From positions 1 through 7,026 of the forward strand of contig JAAURV010000165.1 of assembly GCA_012032065.1 (NCBI GenBank): a stretch of 7,026 nucleotides of DNA, written 5' to 3'. Below are positions 5,068 through 7,026 of this stretch, in pieces (positions within the stretch are counted from its first letter, which is position 1; each line of letters starts with the position of its first letter). The DNA is from Hyphomicrobiales bacterium (lineage in GTDB: Bacteria > Pseudomonadota > Alphaproteobacteria > Rhizobiales > Aestuariivirgaceae). The translations under genes were made by a program, and so were the position numbers. The notes under the pieces are model-generated. The model did not search any database. It was not told where the DNA came from and saw only the letters and a program-made list of their open reading frames with translations.

Positions 5068-6684
5068 ATGGAAACAGCATCCGCTCGCCCGAACATCATC
5101 CTTGTCCTTGTCGATGACATGGGCTTTGCCGACCTCGGTGTGATGGGATCGGAAATCCGCACGCCCAACATCGATCGCCTGGCGCGCGGAGGCTTGCTGT
5201 TCTCGTCAATGTACAACTGCGCCCGCTGCTGCCCGACCCGGGCCGCGCTGCTGACGGGCCTCTACCCGCACAAGGCGGGCATTGGGCACATGGGCGCGAA
5301 CCTTGGGACACCGGCCTATCAGGGCTATCTGCGCAATGACGCAGCCACCATCGCCGAGCTCATGCGGCTCGGCGGTTATCGCACTCTGATGAGCGGCAAG
5401 TGGCATGTCGGCGGCGATTTCTGGGCGCGGCTCGTGGATACATGGCGGGTGGGCGACGTGGACCGCCCGACGCCGCGGCAGCGCGGTTTCGACCGCTTCT
5501 ATGGAATCATCGATGGCGTGACGCATTTCTTCTCGCCGCACTACATCATGGAAGACGATGCGCGCGCCGAAGTTTCGCCGGCCGGCTTCTACTTTACGGA
5601 CGCGATCACCGACAAAGCCATCGGGATGATCGAGGAAAGCTCGGCGATGCGGAAACCGTTCTTCCTGTATCTCGCGCACGCCGCGCCGCACTGGCCCCTG
5701 CACGCGCATGAAGAGGACATCGCCAAATACGATGGCGCCTACAGCAAGGGCTGGGACAAGATCCGCACCGCGCGGCATGAGGAAATGCTGTCGCGCAACG
5801 TCCTGGAGCAACGTTGGGCCATTTCACCTCGCGATGAACAGGCTCCGGCCTGGGACGATGTGAAGTCCAAGGATTGGGAAGGCCAGCGGATGGCGGTCTA
5901 TGCGGCCATGGTTGACCGAATGGATCAGTCGATTGGAAGGGTGCTGGATGCACTCAGGCGCCTCAGCATTGACGGCAACACGCTGATCCTCTTCCTTTCT
6001 GACAATGGCGGCTGCGCCGAATTCATGGCCGAGGACGGCTGGGCCAAGTTCATGCCCGACATTCACAACGATGGCCGCAAAATCGAGATGGGCAACCGGC
6101 CCAGCCTCCGGCCCGGCGGTCCCCTCACTTACATGAGCTATGACTTGCCTTGGGCGAACGTGTCGAACGCGCCCTTCCGGCTGTTCAAGCACTGGGTGCA
6201 TGAGGGCGGCATTTCCACGCCGATGATCGCCTATTGGCCGCAACGCATCCGCCAGCCCAAGATCGCTCACGCGCCGTGTCATGTCATCGACCTGATGCCC
6301 ACCATTCTTGAAGCTGCGGGAATCTCCTACCCCAGAGAGTTCGGAGGCTCGCCGATTCAGCCGCTCGATGGCGAGAGCCTCATGCCGCTCATGTCCGGCA
6401 AAGACTGGTCGCGCGAGCGCCCGCTGTTCTGGGAGCACGAAGGCAACAGCGCCATTCGCATCGGGAACATGAAGCTTGTGCGCAAGTTCAATCAGCCGTG
6501 GGAACTCTACGACATGGAAAAGGATCGCACGGAGCTGAACAATCTTGTTGGCAGGAACGAGCCGCTCACGCGGCGCTTGACGCGCGAGTATGACGAGTGG
6601 GCGCAAGACGCGGGCGTCCTCGACTGGAACAAGACGCTGCCCAAGCTACTCAAGCTCTGGCGGATGGATAACGCGCACGGCTGA
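5068..6684 (+). CDS. Cytoplasmic formylglycine-dependent arylsulfatase-type sulfatase
   Basis: This 538-residue protein is a complete type I sulfatase that should hydrolyse a sulfate ester to alcohol plus sulfate. The signature is CCPTRAALLTG, in which C54 would be oxidised to formylglycine by a separate activating enzyme. Residues matching the Pseudomonas aeruginosa AtsA active site (536 residues) are all present: D16 and D17 for calcium, K111 and H113 (SGKWHV), H208 (HAAPHWP), D312 and N313 (SDNGG), and K374 (FRLFKHW). No signal peptide is visible (start METASARPNIILVLVDDMG), so it should act in the cytoplasm, as AtsA does. It starts six bases after the reductase stop with no clear Shine-Dalgarno site, so it probably depends on translation from upstream. 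The C-terminal sequence (ELYDMEKDRTELNNL) is the usual sulfatase ending. It does not look like choline sulfatase. The natural substrate is unknown; its position in a carnitine-type operon suggests a small sulfated metabolite. Phosphonate ester hydrolysis is a less likely alternative. Confidence 0.92.
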   Translation: METASARPNIILVLVDDMGFADLGVMGSEIRTPNIDRLARGGLLFSSMYNCARCCPTRAALLTGLYPHKAGIGHMGANLGTPAYQGYLRNDAATIAELMRLGGYRTLMSGKWHVGGDFWARLVDTWRVGDVDRPTPRQRGFDRFYGIIDGVTHFFSPHYIMEDDARAEVSPAGFYFTDAITDKAIGMIEESSAMRKPFFLYLAHAAPHWPLHAHEEDIAKYDGAYSKGWDKIRTARHEEMLSRNVLEQRWAISPRDEQAPAWDDVKSKDWEGQRMAVYAAMVDRMDQSIGRVLDALRRLSIDGNTLILFLSDNGGCAEFMAEDGWAKFMPDIHNDGRKIEMGNRPSLRPGGPLTYMSYDLPWANVSNAPFRLFKHWVHEGGISTPMIAYWPQRIRQPKIAHAPCHVIDLMPTILEAAGISYPREFGGSPIQPLDGESLMPLMSGKDWSRERPLFWEHEGNSAIRIGNMKLVRKFNQPWELYDMEKDRTELNNLVGRNEPLTRRLTREYDEWAQDAGVLDWNKTLPKLLKLWRMDNAHG

Positions 6685-6701
6685 AACGAGGTCACGCCAC
6701 T

Positions 6702-7026
6702 ATGGATTTTTCCCTCACCGGCGAACAACAGATGATCGTCAAGACGACGCGCGATTTCGTCGCCAACGAACTCTATCCTTACGAAGCCGAGATCGAGACG
6801 ACTGGCAGGCTCAGACCCGAGCTTCGCGACGAGATCAAGGCGAAGGCCGTTGCCGCGGGCCTCTATGCCGCCAACATGCCAGCCGAAGCGGGCGGCGCGG
6901 GGCTCGATACGCTGACATGGGTTCTCTATGAGAAGGAACTCGGCCGCGCCAATTATGCGCTGCATTGGAATTGCGTGGCGCGCCCTCCAACATCCTCATG
7001 GCCTGCGCGGGCGAGCAGCGCGAAAA
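6702..7026 (+). CDS. Acyl-CoA dehydrogenase, N-terminal part (cut by window edge, frameshift near the end)
   Basis: From ATG 6702, with GAGG ten bases upstream, the frame reads MDFSLTGEQQMIVKTTRDFV, the typical N-terminal helical domain of an FAD-dependent acyl-CoA dehydrogenase, which forms the trans-2 double bond of an acyl-CoA. It continues with AANMPAEAGGAGLDTLTWVL and LGRANYALHWNCVARP. After codon 94 (CGC, 6981-6983) the frame gives residues unlike the family, while the frame reached by adding one C to the CCC run (6983-6985) gives SNILMACAGEQRE, the expected continuation. So one base appears missing. It is listed as a CDS because only the first domain is in view and a sequencing error is quite possible. 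The gene follows the sulfatase by 17 bases in the same operon. Relatives in carnitine-type loci handle gamma-butyrobetainyl-CoA or crotonobetainyl-CoA, but substrate residues lie outside the window. Confidence 0.82.
   Translation, partial: MDFSLTGEQQMIVKTTRDFVANELYPYEAEIETTGRLRPELRDEIKAKAVAAGLYAANMPAEAGGAGLDTLTWVLYEKELGRANYALHWNCVARPPTSSWPARASSAK

Noticed and set aside
5068..6684. Choline sulfatase (betC), which would link to betaine metabolism
   Set aside because: The active-site layout, the CCPTR signature, FRLFKHWVHEGG and the length match AtsA-type arylsulfatases, and the C-terminal features I associate with choline sulfatase are not seen.

Overview
The window looks like a GC-rich alphaproteobacterial chromosome segment, most likely from Hyphomicrobiales (Rhizobiales). 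The strongest taxonomic hint is a DUF2585/UPF0314 membrane protein, a family I know mainly from that order. Codon choice (G/C at third positions, Shine-Dalgarno sites close to AGGAG) is uniform, and I see no insertion sequence, tRNA, rRNA, CRISPR array or phage gene.

Layout. (1) Positions 1-1356, minus strand: a PLP-dependent group II decarboxylase-like enzyme that loses only its C-terminal tip at the left edge. It has no obvious link to the genes on the right. (2) Positions 1406-1993, plus strand: the DUF2585 membrane protein, divergent from the decarboxylase across a 49-base gap. (3) Positions 1990-2235, minus strand: a small predicted exported protein with a TTG start. Its stop codon overlaps the DUF2585 stop. 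(4) Positions 2236-2423: a 188-base divergent intergenic region with a strong hairpin and weaker competing stems. (5) Positions 2424 to the right edge, plus strand: a tight catabolic operon.

The operon encodes, in order: a beta-keto acid cleavage enzyme (BKACE, DUF849) of the dehydrocarnitine-cleaving type; an L-carnitine dehydrogenase-like 3-hydroxyacyl-CoA-dehydrogenase-fold protein (ATGA overlap); a short-chain dehydrogenase/reductase broken by a one-base frameshift; a cytoplasmic formylglycine-type sulfatase of the AtsA kind; and the start of an acyl-CoA dehydrogenase. The first two suggest carnitine (or a close 3-hydroxy acid) -> 3-dehydrocarnitine -> acetoacetate + betainyl-CoA. The betainyl-CoA thioesterase expected for that route is not in the window. 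The sulfatase is the unexpected member and raises the possibility that the true substrate is a sulfate ester that is first desulfated and then oxidised and cleaved.

Quality note: two genes (the reductase at about 4654 and the acyl-CoA dehydrogenase at about 6984) each read as if one base were missing from a G or C run. Two such events in about 2.3 kb suggest homopolymer errors in the assembly as much as real gene decay.
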